From NCBI GenBank assembly GCA_965250225.1, contig CBDFNQ010000035.1, positions 1 through 64,000 on the forward strand: 64,000 nucleotides of DNA. The letters run 5' to 3'. Below, piece after piece: positions 51,191 through 61,015 of this stretch (the first letter of the stretch is position 1; each line of letters opens with the position of its first letter). Below the pieces are notes generated by a model, which was not told the origin of the DNA, searched no databases, and was given only the letters and a program-made list of their open reading frames with translations. This stretch comes from CBDEUK01 sp965250225 (GTDB taxonomy: Bacteria; Pseudomonadota; Gammaproteobacteria; Eutrophobiales; Eutrophobiaceae). The translations under genes and the position numbers were made by a program.

Positions 51191-54183
51191 CAATGCAACC
51201 TAACCGCTTAGCCAAAGGTGGTTCTATTGACCGTACGAAATTATTGTCATTTAGCTTTGATGGAAAAACCTATACTGGCTATCAGGGAGATACACTAGCC
51301 TCAGCCTTGCTAGCCAATGATGTGAAGCTGGTAGGACGTAGCTTTAAATATCATCGTCCTCGAGGGGTGTTTTCTGCAGGTTCGGAAGAACCCAACGCTG
51401 TTGTACACTTGCGAGCAGGTGATCGTCAGGAACCTAACACACGCGCAACTGTGGCAGAATTATTTGATGGTCTGGTGGCCGAAAGCCAGAACCGCGGTGG
51501 TAGTCTTCGTTTTGACCCAAGCCAGGTAAATAATTACGTCAAAAATTTTCTGCCAGCAGGGTTTTACTATAAGACCTTTATGGGTTCGTTTCGGAATACC
51601 AAAATCTGGTATTTTTTCGAGGGCATAATCCGCAAAGCAGCAGGTATGGGAACGGCATCGAACCTGGCTGATCCTGATCAATATGACACCATGAGCCGTC
51701 ATTGTGAGGTATTGGTAATCGGTGCAGGCCCTGCTGGTTTGATGGCAGCCACATCCGCAGCAGCCAGTGGCGCACGAGTGATACTGATCGATGAACGTGC
51801 AGAATTAGGCGGGCAGTTACGTTATGAACGTGATGAGGTTGATGGAAAACCAGCGATAGAATGGATTAAGCAAACGGTTGCTGAGCTGGAAGCGATGGAA
51901 AATGTTTTCATCCTTAGCCGTACCACTGCTTTTGGTTACTATGATCATAATTTTATTGGCTGTGTAGAGCGTGTATCGGATCACTTGCTAGTGCCAACGG
52001 GACATAAACCGCGTCAACGCACGTGGAACCTCCAGGCAAATCGAGTTGTACTCGCAACTGGTTCGCATGAGCAACCGATGGTGTTTGGCAATAATGATCG
52101 TCCCAATATTATGTTGGCGAGTGCCGTACGTACCTATATTAATGAATATGGAGTATTGCCCGGTAAACGTGCTGTCGTTTTTACTTCATGTGATGATGCC
52201 TATCGTACTGCTATTGATCTGGTTGATGCAGGTGCGAAAGTTGAAGTAATTGTTGACTCACGTAATGTTGAATCAGCTTATGCTAGTCAGCTTCGAGAAC
52301 GAAACATTAAGATTCTACAGGGGCATGCTGTTGTCAATACCCATGGTAATGTAGATGGTATCAAATCCGTAGAGATCCAGTCTTTGTCTGGTGGAAGTTC
52401 ACAACGATTGGATTGCGATCTACTGGCGATGTCGAATGGTTGGGCACCGGCCTTGCATTTGTTCAGTCAGTCTGGCGGTAAAACAGCCTGGGATGCTGAA
52501 CGACATATTTTTGTTCCAGGGGATTCAAAACAAGCTGAATCTTCTGTTGGTTCTGCACAGGGTAGTTTTGCTCTTAAGACCTGTCTTGAAGAGGGTTCAA
52601 AGGCAGGTGCTGAAGCTGCCACGAATGCTGGCTTTTCTGCACAGGCTCTAGTTGTTCCTGCAACCGTCGAATTACAAGAAACTTTGTACGAGCCGCTTTG
52701 GGAAGCACCTGATCCTGTTTCCGGTCATCCAAAGAAATTTGTCGATCATCAGGATGATGTGGCTGTTAGTGATATTCAGCTTGCTCATCGTGAAGGTTAT
52801 GTTTCAGTTGAGCATCTGAAACGTTATACAACTTTGGGTATGGGTACAGACCAGGGTAAAACGTCCAATGTTTCCGGTCTTGCCATTATGGCTGCGTCAC
52901 GTGGCTGTTCAATACCCGAAGCAGGACATACGACATTCCGTCCACCTTATACGCCGGTTTCATTAGGTGCCCTCGGGGGTGCAGAAGTCGGTGAACATTT
53001 TATGCCGATTCGTCGCACGGCAATAGATTCCTGGCATGCTGAACAGGGCTGTGAATGGGTCGATGCAGGTGTTTGGCGTCGTCCTCGTTATTATCCAACA
53101 GCGGGTGAAACGATTCGTGATGCGTTTCTTCGAGAAACCAAAATGACACGTAGTTCAGTCGGTATGTGTGATGTGACTACCCTGGGTAAAATTGATCTTC
53201 AAGGTTCGGATACAGCAGAATTACTTGAGCGTATGTATATCAACCATTGGAAAAAATTGGCCGTTGGCAAAGCACGCTACGGCATGATGTTACGTGAAGA
53301 TGGTATTGTTTATGACGATGGTACGACGTCGCGATTGGCCGAAAACCATTTTGTAATGACAACAACGACTGCTAATGCCGTCAAGGTGATGTCTAACCTT
53401 GAGTTTTACTTACAAGCTATCTGGTCAGATCTGCGAGTTCAGGTGACGAGTGTTACTGAACAATGGTCAGCCATTGCAGTTGCTGGGCCGAACTCACGTA
53501 AGGTGTTGCAAAAGATTGTTGATATCGATATGTCTAACGAGGCATTTCCATTTATGGGGGCATCAGAATGTGTTGCTGCCGGAATTCCGAAGTGCCGTCT
53601 ATTTCGTATTTCTTTTTCGGGTGAATTGGCCTTTGAAATTAATGTGCCTTGCGATTACGGTCGTTATGTCTGGGAAAAAATTTACGAAGCAGGTCAGGAA
53701 TTTGATATTGCACCTTATGGTACTGAAACATTGGGCAATATGCGTATCGAGAAAGGTCATGTCGCAGGTCCAGAGTTAGATGGACGTACGATTGCAGACG
53801 ACTTGGGTCTCGGTATGATGATGTCGAAGAAAAAAGAATTTATTGGTAAGCGTCTTGCCTATCGTGAAGCGTTAACATCAGCGGATCGAAAGAAGTTTGT
53901 TGGCTTTGTTCCACTGGATGGTAAAACATCTTTGAAAGCCGGTTCACAAATAGTGGCCAATGCTCATGCAGCACCACCCGTCGAAATGGTGGGTCATGTC
54001 ACATCAACCGGATATTGCGTAGAAAAAGATCATCCGATTGCATTGGGCTTGATTAAAGGTGGACTTGAAGCCTGGGAAGACAAAACTGTTTATATGAGTT
54101 ATCCGTTAAGAAACCTGACAGTACCGATGAAAGTGGTACATCCGGTATTCGTCGATCCAGAGGGGGAAAGACTCCGTGGTTGA
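51187..54183 (+). CDS. mgdC: N-methylglutamate dehydrogenase, SoxA-like large subunit
   Basis: A 998-residue alpha-like chain. Residues ~1-100 form the [2Fe-2S]-like N-terminal domain of the family (SFKYHRPRGVFSAGSEEPNA), without the cysteines of a true ferredoxin. Next come a nucleotide-binding pyridine/flavin domain (VLVIGAGPAGLMAATSAAAS, RVVLATGSHEQPMVFGNNDR) and a C-terminal GcvT-like THF domain from ~residue 600 (GMCDVTTLGKIDLQGSDTAE; RISFSGELAFEINVPCDYGR). The last domain traps formaldehyde as methylene-THF. It overlaps mgdD by 8 nt. Confidence 0.9.
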   Translation: MTMQPNRLAKGGSIDRTKLLSFSFDGKTYTGYQGDTLASALLANDVKLVGRSFKYHRPRGVFSAGSEEPNAVVHLRAGDRQEPNTRATVAELFDGLVAESQNRGGSLRFDPSQVNNYVKNFLPAGFYYKTFMGSFRNTKIWYFFEGIIRKAAGMGTASNLADPDQYDTMSRHCEVLVIGAGPAGLMAATSAAASGARVILIDERAELGGQLRYERDEVDGKPAIEWIKQTVAELEAMENVFILSRTTAFGYYDHNFIGCVERVSDHLLVPTGHKPRQRTWNLQANRVVLATGSHEQPMVFGNNDRPNIMLASAVRTYINEYGVLPGKRAVVFTSCDDAYRTAIDLVDAGAKVEVIVDSRNVESAYASQLRERNIKILQGHAVVNTHGNVDGIKSVEIQSLSGGSSQRLDCDLLAMSNGWAPALHLFSQSGGKTAWDAERHIFVPGDSKQAESSVGSAQGSFALKTCLEEGSKAGAEAATNAGFSAQALVVPATVELQETLYEPLWEAPDPVSGHPKKFVDHQDDVAVSDIQLAHREGYVSVEHLKRYTTLGMGTDQGKTSNVSGLAIMAASRGCSIPEAGHTTFRPPYTPVSLGALGGAEVGEHFMPIRRTAIDSWHAEQGCEWVDAGVWRRPRYYPTAGETIRDAFLRETKMTRSSVGMCDVTTLGKIDLQGSDTAELLERMYINHWKKLAVGKARYGMMLREDGIVYDDGTTSRLAENHFVMTTTTANAVKVMSNLEFYLQAIWSDLRVQVTSVTEQWSAIAVAGPNSRKVLQKIVDIDMSNEAFPFMGASECVAAGIPKCRLFRISFSGELAFEINVPCDYGRYVWEKIYEAGQEFDIAPYGTETLGNMRIEKGHVAGPELDGRTIADDLGLGMMMSKKKEFIGKRLAYREALTSADRKKFVGFVPLDGKTSLKAGSQIVANAHAAPPVEMVGHVTSTGYCVEKDHPIALGLIKGGLEAWEDKTVYMSYPLRNLTVPMKVVHPVFVDPEGERLRG

Positions 54184-54790
54184 AGTAGCGACAACACGCC
54201 GTGCGGCGTTAAATGAGATATATCAGATTGGAGACTTCGGTGAAGTTACGAATAATGATCCAGGCGTTATATTTAATGAGCGCCGTGCACTCAATATTGT
54301 TCAGGTGGCAGCATGGGAAGAGAAGGCGGATGCAGCAGTAGCCGCTATCGAACAAGCTGCTGGTGTAAAACCCTCTCGAACGGCATGCAGTGCTATACAG
54401 TCTGATAAAACTGCTGCAATTTGGGTAGGCCCTGATCGTTGGCTAATTGTAGAAAAGGAACACCGCGATCTTGAGGTAGTGATTAGAAATGCTGTGAGTG
54501 AAGAAATGGCAGCGATAACTGATCAGAGTCATAGTCGTTGTGTTATTCGTCTTTCCGGTACAGAAGCACGTAATGTTTTACGCAAAGGCACAACACTGGA
54601 TTTGGATCCTGCGTATTTCAAATCAGGTGAAGCACGTACTACAAGTTTGTTCCATATGAATTGTTTGATTCACTGTTTAAGTGAAGACAGTTTTGATCTC
54701 TATGTTGCCCGCTCTTTTGGGCAAAGTTTTTTTGAAGTGATTACACATGCAGCTGCTGAGTATGGTTATCGGATTGACAATCCGATATAG
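54176..54790 (+). CDS. mgdD: N-methylglutamate dehydrogenase, SoxG-like subunit
   Basis: A 204-residue gamma-like subunit. Its fold resembles GcvT fragments: WVGPDRWLIVEKEHRDLE, ITDQSHSRCVIRLSGTEARN, KGTTLDLDPAYFKSGEARTT and SFDLYVARSFGQSFFEV. It completes the mgdABCD operon in soxBDAG order. GTG, inside the end of mgdC, is the start codon. A 114-nt gap leads to the convergent PAS gene. Confidence 0.87.
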   Translation: MVEVATTRRAALNEIYQIGDFGEVTNNDPGVIFNERRALNIVQVAAWEEKADAAVAAIEQAAGVKPSRTACSAIQSDKTAAIWVGPDRWLIVEKEHRDLEVVIRNAVSEEMAAITDQSHSRCVIRLSGTEARNVLRKGTTLDLDPAYFKSGEARTTSLFHMNCLIHCLSEDSFDLYVARSFGQSFFEVITHAAAEYGYRIDNPI

Positions 54791-54904
54791 CTCAACTCAT
54801 TTTGTTTTGCCAGATTTATTATCAGAAATAATCCTGGTTGCTTTGTTTCAGGAGGTTTGAAAAATTTCTGTCTTGATTTAGCCTGGATGAAATCGTTACT
54901 GTGG

Positions 54905-57043
54905 CTACTGACTATTTTTATTAATGAATTGAATTAAGTTTTCATTTTCAAGTGGTGGTGAAATCTCATCGCCCTGTACATAATCGCAGCCTAGATCTTG
55001 TATTCTTTCATGCTGTTCTTTGCTATCAACTTTACCAACAATGACGTGTATCCCAAGTGCATGAATGAAATCGATTTGTGATTTCGTGTAGTGCAGATCA
55101 TTGCTGTTTTCCAAAGCTGAGATGTTATTCAATTGTACTGAGTTTAATGGAATAGCAATTAGTTCCTCACTTGCTGGCAATCCCGGTTTATCCACCGAGA
55201 TAATAAATTCGATATTCTGTTTGTTTAGTGTATGAATAGCATTTATATTTTTTTTAGATAACGAATTAATAGCATTTGCAGGGATTTTGATTAAAAATTT
55301 AAATTTGTTGTATTTGCTAGGCACTAATAATTGTTCAATCTGGCTCAGGAAATCATCCGTAAATATTTTTTCACCAAAAAATTGGATAACGATACATAAA
55401 TCCTGTTTCACATCGGTTCGTGTTGCCCAGGACTGGATTTGATTAATGGTTGTTGTTGTTATCCATTGATTTAATTCGGAGACGATTTTATCATCCGCTT
55501 CAATCGGCGAAAAGGCGTCAGACGAAATTGTCCCTCTTCTGGGGTGGTTCCAAAATAGTTGTATTTCCAGGCCGGTAATAGTATTTTCTTTCAGAGAAGA
55601 CACAGGCTGATAATGCAGTAATAATTCATTATTCTGTAGTGCATAACGGATTTCATTTTCCATTCTGTCCAGCGCATACATCCTGGCATTTATTTCTTGA
55701 TCAAAAATCTCATAACGAGAACCACCGAGGGACTTAGCACGACTTAATGCAGTATGTGTGTCCTGAATGACCGTTTTGCTATTTTTTAGTTTGCCTGAAC
55801 AAATGGAGGCACCGATACTAACTGTCAAATAAGTTTCTGTATTATCGATTATTATGGGTGCCAGTAATTCATGACGAATATTCTTTATTATTTTTTTAAC
55901 AGTGTCGACTGAGTCAATATATTCTAAAAGTATTCCAAATTCTCCATCATCGAACAGACTTAGTGAGTCAACAGGTTTGATTGTTTTACTAAGTCTCTCA
56001 GTTACATCGAGGATGATTCTTTCTATGATATCGGCAGAGTATCTTTCTTGAAGTTTATTAAAACGATCAATATAAACAATTAATAGGGCGAATTTATGAT
56101 CTGCGATAGTGTTGGTTTTTGTGATGGCCAGGTCTATTCGATCCATAAATAAGTATTTTTGTGGGAGCTTTGTTTTAGTCTTATAAAGAATATTATTAAT
56201 ATCGCGAATGTTATTTCTTTTATAATCCGTGACATCGACTATGAGGCCTTCGATACTCAGTAATTCGCCATTACTGGAAAAATTACCTCTACCGCGTTCC
56301 CATACCCATTTTTCGTTGCCGTTGCGAGTTCTGATACGGTAATTTATTTCGTATGGTCGATCTTCTGCTAATGCAGATTGGACGTTAGCCCATACAAGTT
56401 CCCGGTCGTTTGGATTAATCAAACTGCCGAAAGTGAGTGTTTTATTCACCATATCGGATGGATGATAACCCGTCAGATCAAGACAGCCATCACTGACGAA
56501 CTCCATTGTCCAATCGCGATCATTTCGGCCTCGATACACCAGTCCACATAAGTTGTTTATTAATGTGGATAATGTACGGAAGGTTGCCTGGTGCAATCCA
56601 TATTCACGTACACGTTCGGTTATATTCGAAACTACACCTGAAATATGAATTGAATTATCATCACCTGTAGAAAAACGATTAGCGCGCATATTTACCCAGC
56701 AAAGACTTTCATCTGCAGTCAGAAAACGAATTCTGATCGAAGATGACTGTGAATTATTTTTATAAATTTCCTGAATAAAATTAATGCATTGCTCTCTATC
56801 ATCCGGATGGATATAACGGATATAGTCCGTGTGTAACGTTTCAGTAATAGAGAACCCGGTGAGTTCCTCCCACTCGGTGTTAAGGTAGATCCATTTCCCA
56901 TCCGTATTGAGCTGGAAGATGGTCTGGTTTAGCCCATTTATAAGTTCAGACAGATCTTTGTCATTGTATAATGCAGCGGTGCCTTCATCAGAATCGCTTA
57001 TATCACCAACAGCATGCATTAATTTTTTATATAACATGTTCAT
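54905..57043 (-). CDS. PAS-PAS protein with degenerate GGDEF and EAL domains
   Basis: A 712-residue cytoplasmic signalling protein. Two PAS domains (~40-145 and ~155-275) precede a GGDEF-like domain in which GGDEF is DDGEF (SLFDDGEFGILL), and an EAL-like domain in which EAL is EIQ (ITGLEIQLFW) and the DDFGTG loop is missing (VDKPGLPASE). Both enzymatic activities are likely lost, leaving a ligand or partner-binding role. The second PAS (DWTMEFVSDGCLDLTGYHPS, WVWERGRGNFSS) closely resembles PAS1 of the kinase at 61016. It follows the NarL-like regulator gene by 2 nt. Confidence 0.85.
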   Translation of the reverse strand: MNMLYKKLMHAVGDISDSDEGTAALYNDKDLSELINGLNQTIFQLNTDGKWIYLNTEWEELTGFSITETLHTDYIRYIHPDDREQCINFIQEIYKNNSQSSSIRIRFLTADESLCWVNMRANRFSTGDDNSIHISGVVSNITERVREYGLHQATFRTLSTLINNLCGLVYRGRNDRDWTMEFVSDGCLDLTGYHPSDMVNKTLTFGSLINPNDRELVWANVQSALAEDRPYEINYRIRTRNGNEKWVWERGRGNFSSNGELLSIEGLIVDVTDYKRNNIRDINNILYKTKTKLPQKYLFMDRIDLAITKTNTIADHKFALLIVYIDRFNKLQERYSADIIERIILDVTERLSKTIKPVDSLSLFDDGEFGILLEYIDSVDTVKKIIKNIRHELLAPIIIDNTETYLTVSIGASICSGKLKNSKTVIQDTHTALSRAKSLGGSRYEIFDQEINARMYALDRMENEIRYALQNNELLLHYQPVSSLKENTITGLEIQLFWNHPRRGTISSDAFSPIEADDKIVSELNQWITTTTINQIQSWATRTDVKQDLCIVIQFFGEKIFTDDFLSQIEQLLVPSKYNKFKFLIKIPANAINSLSKKNINAIHTLNKQNIEFIISVDKPGLPASEELIAIPLNSVQLNNISALENSNDLHYTKSQIDFIHALGIHVIVGKVDSKEQHERIQDLGCDYVQGDEISPPLENENLIQFINKNSQ

Positions 57044-57045
57044 TG

Positions 57046-57702
57046 TTAATCATCTTTACCGCCATGTTCAATAGCCCATAGAGCAGCTTCCAGGCGCGAG
57101 CTCAGGTTTAATTTTCTCAACATATTTTTTACATGAACCTTGACTGTTCCTTCAGTGATCCCCAGAGTTCTCGCGACTAATTTGTTGCTCATTCCTTTAA
57201 CAATGAGTTTTATAATTTCTGTTTCACGTTCGGATAGCATGTTGAAATCGGAAGGCGTCTGTCGCTTGTTCTCACGGATGGAGTTGGTTAGCAGGCTTGT
57301 CATGGCATCATCAATAACGACTTCACCGTTTATTGCGTTCCTGAGTTTAGCAATAATAATTTCTGGTTCTGTATCTTTGAGAAGATATCCATCAGCACCG
57401 TTTTGAAGGGCATGAATAAATTGTTCTTCAGTATCAGAAACGGTTAGTATTATATTTATTGATTCGATATCGATTTCTTTTAAAGCGCGCAATACCTGAT
57501 TACCATCCATACCTTTCATGTTCAAATCGATTAATATGAGATCAGGTTTGAGTTGCGAGACTAACTCAAGACCATCCTTGCCATTGTTTGATTCGCCAAT
57601 AACTTCAAAGTCGAGCTGACCATTTAAAAGTTCTGTCACACCTTTGCGGAACAAGGGATGATCATCAATAATGAAAACGCTGCAACAGTTTTGTGTGGTC
57701 AA
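57046..57702 (-). CDS. NarL/FixJ-family response regulator
   Basis: A 218-residue two-domain regulator. The receiver (residues ~8-120) has the acidic pocket (FIIDDHPLF), the phosphoryl Asp in DLILIDLNMKGMDG, and Lys in YLLKDTEPE. The LuxR-type HTH at ~150-212 includes LSERETEIIKLIVKGMSNKL and GITEGTVKVHVKNMLRKLN. It lies between its kinase upstream (30 nt) and the degenerate GGDEF/EAL gene. The small HTH protein at 28553 has an almost matching DNA-binding helix, so the two may share targets. Confidence 0.9.
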   Translation of the reverse strand: MTTQNCCSVFIIDDHPLFRKGVTELLNGQLDFEVIGESNNGKDGLELVSQLKPDLILIDLNMKGMDGNQVLRALKEIDIESINIILTVSDTEEQFIHALQNGADGYLLKDTEPEIIIAKLRNAINGEVVIDDAMTSLLTNSIRENKRQTPSDFNMLSERETEIIKLIVKGMSNKLVARTLGITEGTVKVHVKNMLRKLNLSSRLEAALWAIEHGGKDD

Positions 57703-57732
57703 TGATTTATACTCGTTAATAAAAGTTTAATG

Positions 57733-59496
57733 TTATATAGTTTGTTTGCCAGCCTGAAATAATATCGTGAGGCAGGCACCGCCACCGGGACGTTCTGTTA
57801 AGTTTATATCCCCACCAATAGTATGGGCTCTTTCCTGCATAATGATAATACCAAAATGTTGTTCTGGGTTAGAGATATCTGGTATTCCAATGCCATCGTC
57901 TTCTACAGAGGCTTTTACCTGGCCTTGTTCAGTGTAAAGAATGGAAATCAAGGCAAATTTGGCGCGAGAATGACGAACTACATTGGATAAGGATTCACGT
58001 ATAATATGTAGTAACTGGGTTTCCTCTGTTACTGATAATACATCTGCGGGCAATCTGTTATCAATATCGAATGCGATGCCACTACGTTTTGAGAACTCTT
58101 CTACAGAGTCGTTTAATGCCTGAGAAAAATCCTTTCCACCCATGGTTAATCGGAAAGTTGAAATAAGTTCTCTTAAATGGCGATACGCAATATTCAGATT
58201 CATTCGCAAATCCTGCATCATCGCATCAATTTCCATGGCTTTGCCCAAACCTTGCATATCACTAGCAGTAAGTATGTTTTGTAGTCTGCTAGACTGTATT
58301 TTTAAATAGGAAAGAGATTGAGCCAGGGAATCATGAAGTTCTCTTGCGATTGTTGCACGTTCTTGAAATTGAGCTTTTCGCAGTTTTAAACGTGCCAGTT
58401 GTACACTTGAAATAATATTGGAAAGGCGTTCAGAACGTTCCTTTAGGTTTGATACCACAACATCTGACATGTTAGATCTGTTTGGTATTTTTATCACAAG
58501 AAATGCAAGATCCTGTACTCTTTTATTTAAACATACACAGATAAATTTGAATTTAGGTCGTTGCTTGTCTTCGTAAAACTCCATTATTTCATTACTTTCT
58601 TCAACTTCAATTGCCTCGGGTAGTATCTGAAAAGGTACGATATCAGACCAGATTTCATCGTTTGGATCAGTGCATGCCAACAGGACTAATTGAGTGGCAG
58701 AATGAGGAGTAATAAAAATTGCGCTCGATTTGGCGTTTGTCAGTTCTTCTATTTCATTCAAAAGTAGAAAAAATGGTTCAGTTGAATCAGGCTCTTTAAC
58801 CAACTGGATGAGTGCCTTATTGGCGATATTAAGTGAATTTGAACGGGTTAAATCATGGCTAACCTGGTTGATACTTTGCAATGCGAGAGCTTTATGAGTA
58901 AATAAATTTTTTAAAGAACCAAATAGAAGATAACTGAGTATTAATAACAAAAAAATAGAAACACCAAACAAGACGTTGCTATTTAACAACATCGATACAT
59001 GGCTGGTATTAAACTGCTCAGCCAGTTCTTCAAGTCCATCACTTAGGAGAGTTAATTGCTTGTTGAGATGTCTGTATTCTGATGTGTTCTCTAATGCAGA
59101 GCTCTCGTTAGACATTATATTAATGTGAGGCAACAGTTCAGACTGCCATAAAACGATGAGCTCCTCATATTTCTGTTGAGGTGCATTGAATGACAGGAGG
59201 AAACGACGTTTCTCTGTTAAATTTATGCTATCCAGGCGTTTTTGAAATGATTGGACTGACTCAGTTAATAGTGGTCGGGACTTATCATTGAAATGCTCAT
59301 GAGTAAATAAATCATGGATTAGACGTTCACAGCTGGAACTTGCTGCATGAAGCTGTTTTTGAATTAATAGATTTAAAGCGTTTGTTTGTGTCACCCGCCA
59401 GCCACTAACCAGTGTACAGAAAAGAATAAACACCATTGCAAAAATCAATGTATTTTTGTTCGTTAGGGTCTTTCGCAAAGAGCTTGATAGCATCAT
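57733..59496 (-). CDS. NarX-like sensor histidine kinase
   Basis: A 587-residue kinase. TM1 (~15-35) and TM2 (~168-190, VLFGVSIFLLLILSYLLFGS) flank a ~130-residue helical periplasmic sensor of the NarX/PilJ kind. A GAF-like domain (~235-365) follows. HisKA_3 is at ~390 (RATIARELHDSLAQSLSYLK, phospho-His in ELHDS), and the HATPase has VEDDGIGIPD and FGIIIMQERAHTIGGDINL. It is cognate to the NarL-like regulator just downstream. The ligand is unknown; the genomic setting between mgd and tmd suggests methylamine, nitrogen or redox sensing. Confidence 0.9.
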   Translation of the reverse strand: MMLSSSLRKTLTNKNTLIFAMVFILFCTLVSGWRVTQTNALNLLIQKQLHAASSSCERLIHDLFTHEHFNDKSRPLLTESVQSFQKRLDSINLTEKRRFLLSFNAPQQKYEELIVLWQSELLPHINIMSNESSALENTSEYRHLNKQLTLLSDGLEELAEQFNTSHVSMLLNSNVLFGVSIFLLLILSYLLFGSLKNLFTHKALALQSINQVSHDLTRSNSLNIANKALIQLVKEPDSTEPFFLLLNEIEELTNAKSSAIFITPHSATQLVLLACTDPNDEIWSDIVPFQILPEAIEVEESNEIMEFYEDKQRPKFKFICVCLNKRVQDLAFLVIKIPNRSNMSDVVVSNLKERSERLSNIISSVQLARLKLRKAQFQERATIARELHDSLAQSLSYLKIQSSRLQNILTASDMQGLGKAMEIDAMMQDLRMNLNIAYRHLRELISTFRLTMGGKDFSQALNDSVEEFSKRSGIAFDIDNRLPADVLSVTEETQLLHIIRESLSNVVRHSRAKFALISILYTEQGQVKASVEDDGIGIPDISNPEQHFGIIIMQERAHTIGGDINLTERPGGGACLTILFQAGKQTI

Positions 59497-60060
59497 TGAT
59501 ACATTGTTGTATTGAATATGTTGTAAATAAATTGAGTAGGCAATTTTATCGTAATTAGAACCGTGATTTTTACTCGATCAAGAAAAATAATTAATTATTG
59601 TATGATTTATTTTCACTGTAGTCTGCTATTTACAATCTGGTCAGAAGGAAACATAATGGAGTAATATCAATGTAACCCATTGATCTGAATATAGTTAGCT
59701 GCAGTGGATATGTTTTAAAGCCTATCTATTTGTCTACTACTAAAGTGTTATTACTCTCAGGGGATTGACGTTTTTGCTTAGACGGTGAAAAATCCCTATA
59801 CAGTATAGAGGTTTATCTAGATATTATGGTGTTTCTAAAATAGAGATTTAGAGAAGATAGACCAAAAGGCGATGATGGCTGAAGGGCATCAAACCAGTGA
59901 AGATTTTTCGGGGCTCTATTGCAGTATTATATTTCGTCCAAATTAATCGATCTATCAATTTTTTATGCTGTTTAGTTGCTTGTAATACATAGGTTCTGCC
60001 TATAATATCGCTTTTTTTTAAACAAATTCACAAATATCTGGGGAACGGGAGAGAAGAATT
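59497..60060. other. 564-nt control region between divergent sensor and porin genes
   Basis: There is no gene. The DNA is AT-rich. It contains the 13-nt dyad CTATACAGTATAG at 59796-59808 in the middle, and AGGGATTTTTC-like stretches. The porin leader ends with GGGGAACGGGAGAG before the ATG at 60061. Promoters for both directions should lie here but cannot be placed with confidence. Confidence 0.4.
59796..59808. promoter_or_regulatory. Short palindrome in the divergent control region
   Basis: CTATA-CAG-TATAG is a perfect 5+3+5 dyad. Its position, about 250 nt upstream of the porin and 300 nt upstream of the kinase gene, would allow an operator. Support is weak. Confidence 0.3.
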
Positions 60061-60837
60061 ATGAAGAAATTATCAGCATTATTTATTGCTGGCTCAATGT
60101 TAATGGGAAATATGGGGAGTGTCATGGCTGAAGATGATGGGGGCATACTTGCCGCTGGAAATTTCAGTGCAACAATGACATTCACATCTGATTATGTATT
60201 CCGTGGCACAACCTTCAGTGATGAAGATCCTGCCCTTCAAGGTAGCTTTGATTGGGGCTATGGAGCTTGGTTTGCTGGAGCCTGGGGATCAAGTACTAAC
60301 GCAACTGACGGTAATGGTTTAGGTGGAACCCTTGAAATCGATTATTACGCTGGTTGGGCTGATTCAGTCGGTGGTTTTGATTTAATGGTCATGCCTCTGG
60401 TTTATACCTTCCCAGGTCAGGAAGATTCTGATCCGAGAGATGACTTTACTTTCGAACTGTGGACCTCTATCGGTCGTGGTATTGGTAATTTCCCTGGCGC
60501 GCCTTATGTCAATCTGGAATTCAATTATTCTCCAGAATTTTTTGATGGCGGTGATGATGCTTACTATATCAGACCTTCTATTGCGTTTACCTTACCTGGG
60601 GATTTCGGTCTTGATATTGGTTACGGTTATCAGGATGTTGGTGGTGTAGCCTCAGCAACAAACAAAGGTAATGAGTTTTTCGCTGATGATTATTCACACG
60701 TTGATGTAGGTTTGACTAAATCGGCATTAGGTTTCGATTTTGATCTTAGGTACCATGATAATTTCGATGAAGATGTTATTGGTGCAGAATTTGCCTCGGA
60801 AAGCCAAATTCAAATATCAGTATCACGTAGTTTCTAA
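60061..60837 (+). CDS. TorF-family putative outer-membrane protein
   Basis: A 258-residue protein of the TIGR02001/TorF type. A signal peptide (MKKLSALFIAGSMLMGNMGS, cleaved after VMAE or near) is followed by NFSATMTFTSDYVFRGTTFS, the family hallmark. Alternating strands continue through GAWGSSTNATDGNG, LEIDYYAGWADSVGG and SIGRGIGNFPG, and the protein ends with the barrel-type terminus SVSRSF. Members are small porins of unknown substrate, often next to amine or N-oxide genes. An intrinsic terminator follows. Confidence 0.87.
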   Translation: MKKLSALFIAGSMLMGNMGSVMAEDDGGILAAGNFSATMTFTSDYVFRGTTFSDEDPALQGSFDWGYGAWFAGAWGSSTNATDGNGLGGTLEIDYYAGWADSVGGFDLMVMPLVYTFPGQEDSDPRDDFTFELWTSIGRGIGNFPGAPYVNLEFNYSPEFFDGGDDAYYIRPSIAFTLPGDFGLDIGYGYQDVGGVASATNKGNEFFADDYSHVDVGLTKSALGFDFDLRYHDNFDEDVIGAEFASESQIQISVSRSF

Positions 60838-60858
60838 GCTTTCATAAGATAGGGACAC

Positions 60859-60891
60859 AAAAAACGGCTCTTTAGGGGGCCGTTTTTTTTA
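60859..60891 (+). terminator. Intrinsic terminator of the TorF-like gene
   Basis: Stem AAAACGGCTC with GGGCCGTTTT, short TTTAGG loop, then TTTTTT. It lies 22 nt after the stop codon. The stretch before it (GATAGGGACAC) resembles, perhaps by chance, the GGGGACAC repeat at 1777-1813. Confidence 0.85.
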
Positions 60892-61015
60892 ACTTTTTTC
60901 CGTTGCGTAAATGGTTAAACTGATGGGTGACAGGGTAGATAATTTTAATCGGATACCGGACTATGATCTGTGCAAAGATGATAACAATTCATCACAGTAG
61001 TTAATTTTATCGCAA

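Noticed and set aside
60848..60858. Extra copy of the GGGGACAC repeat before the TorF terminator
   Set aside because: Only GATAGGGACAC matches and the flanks differ, so chance similarity is likely.
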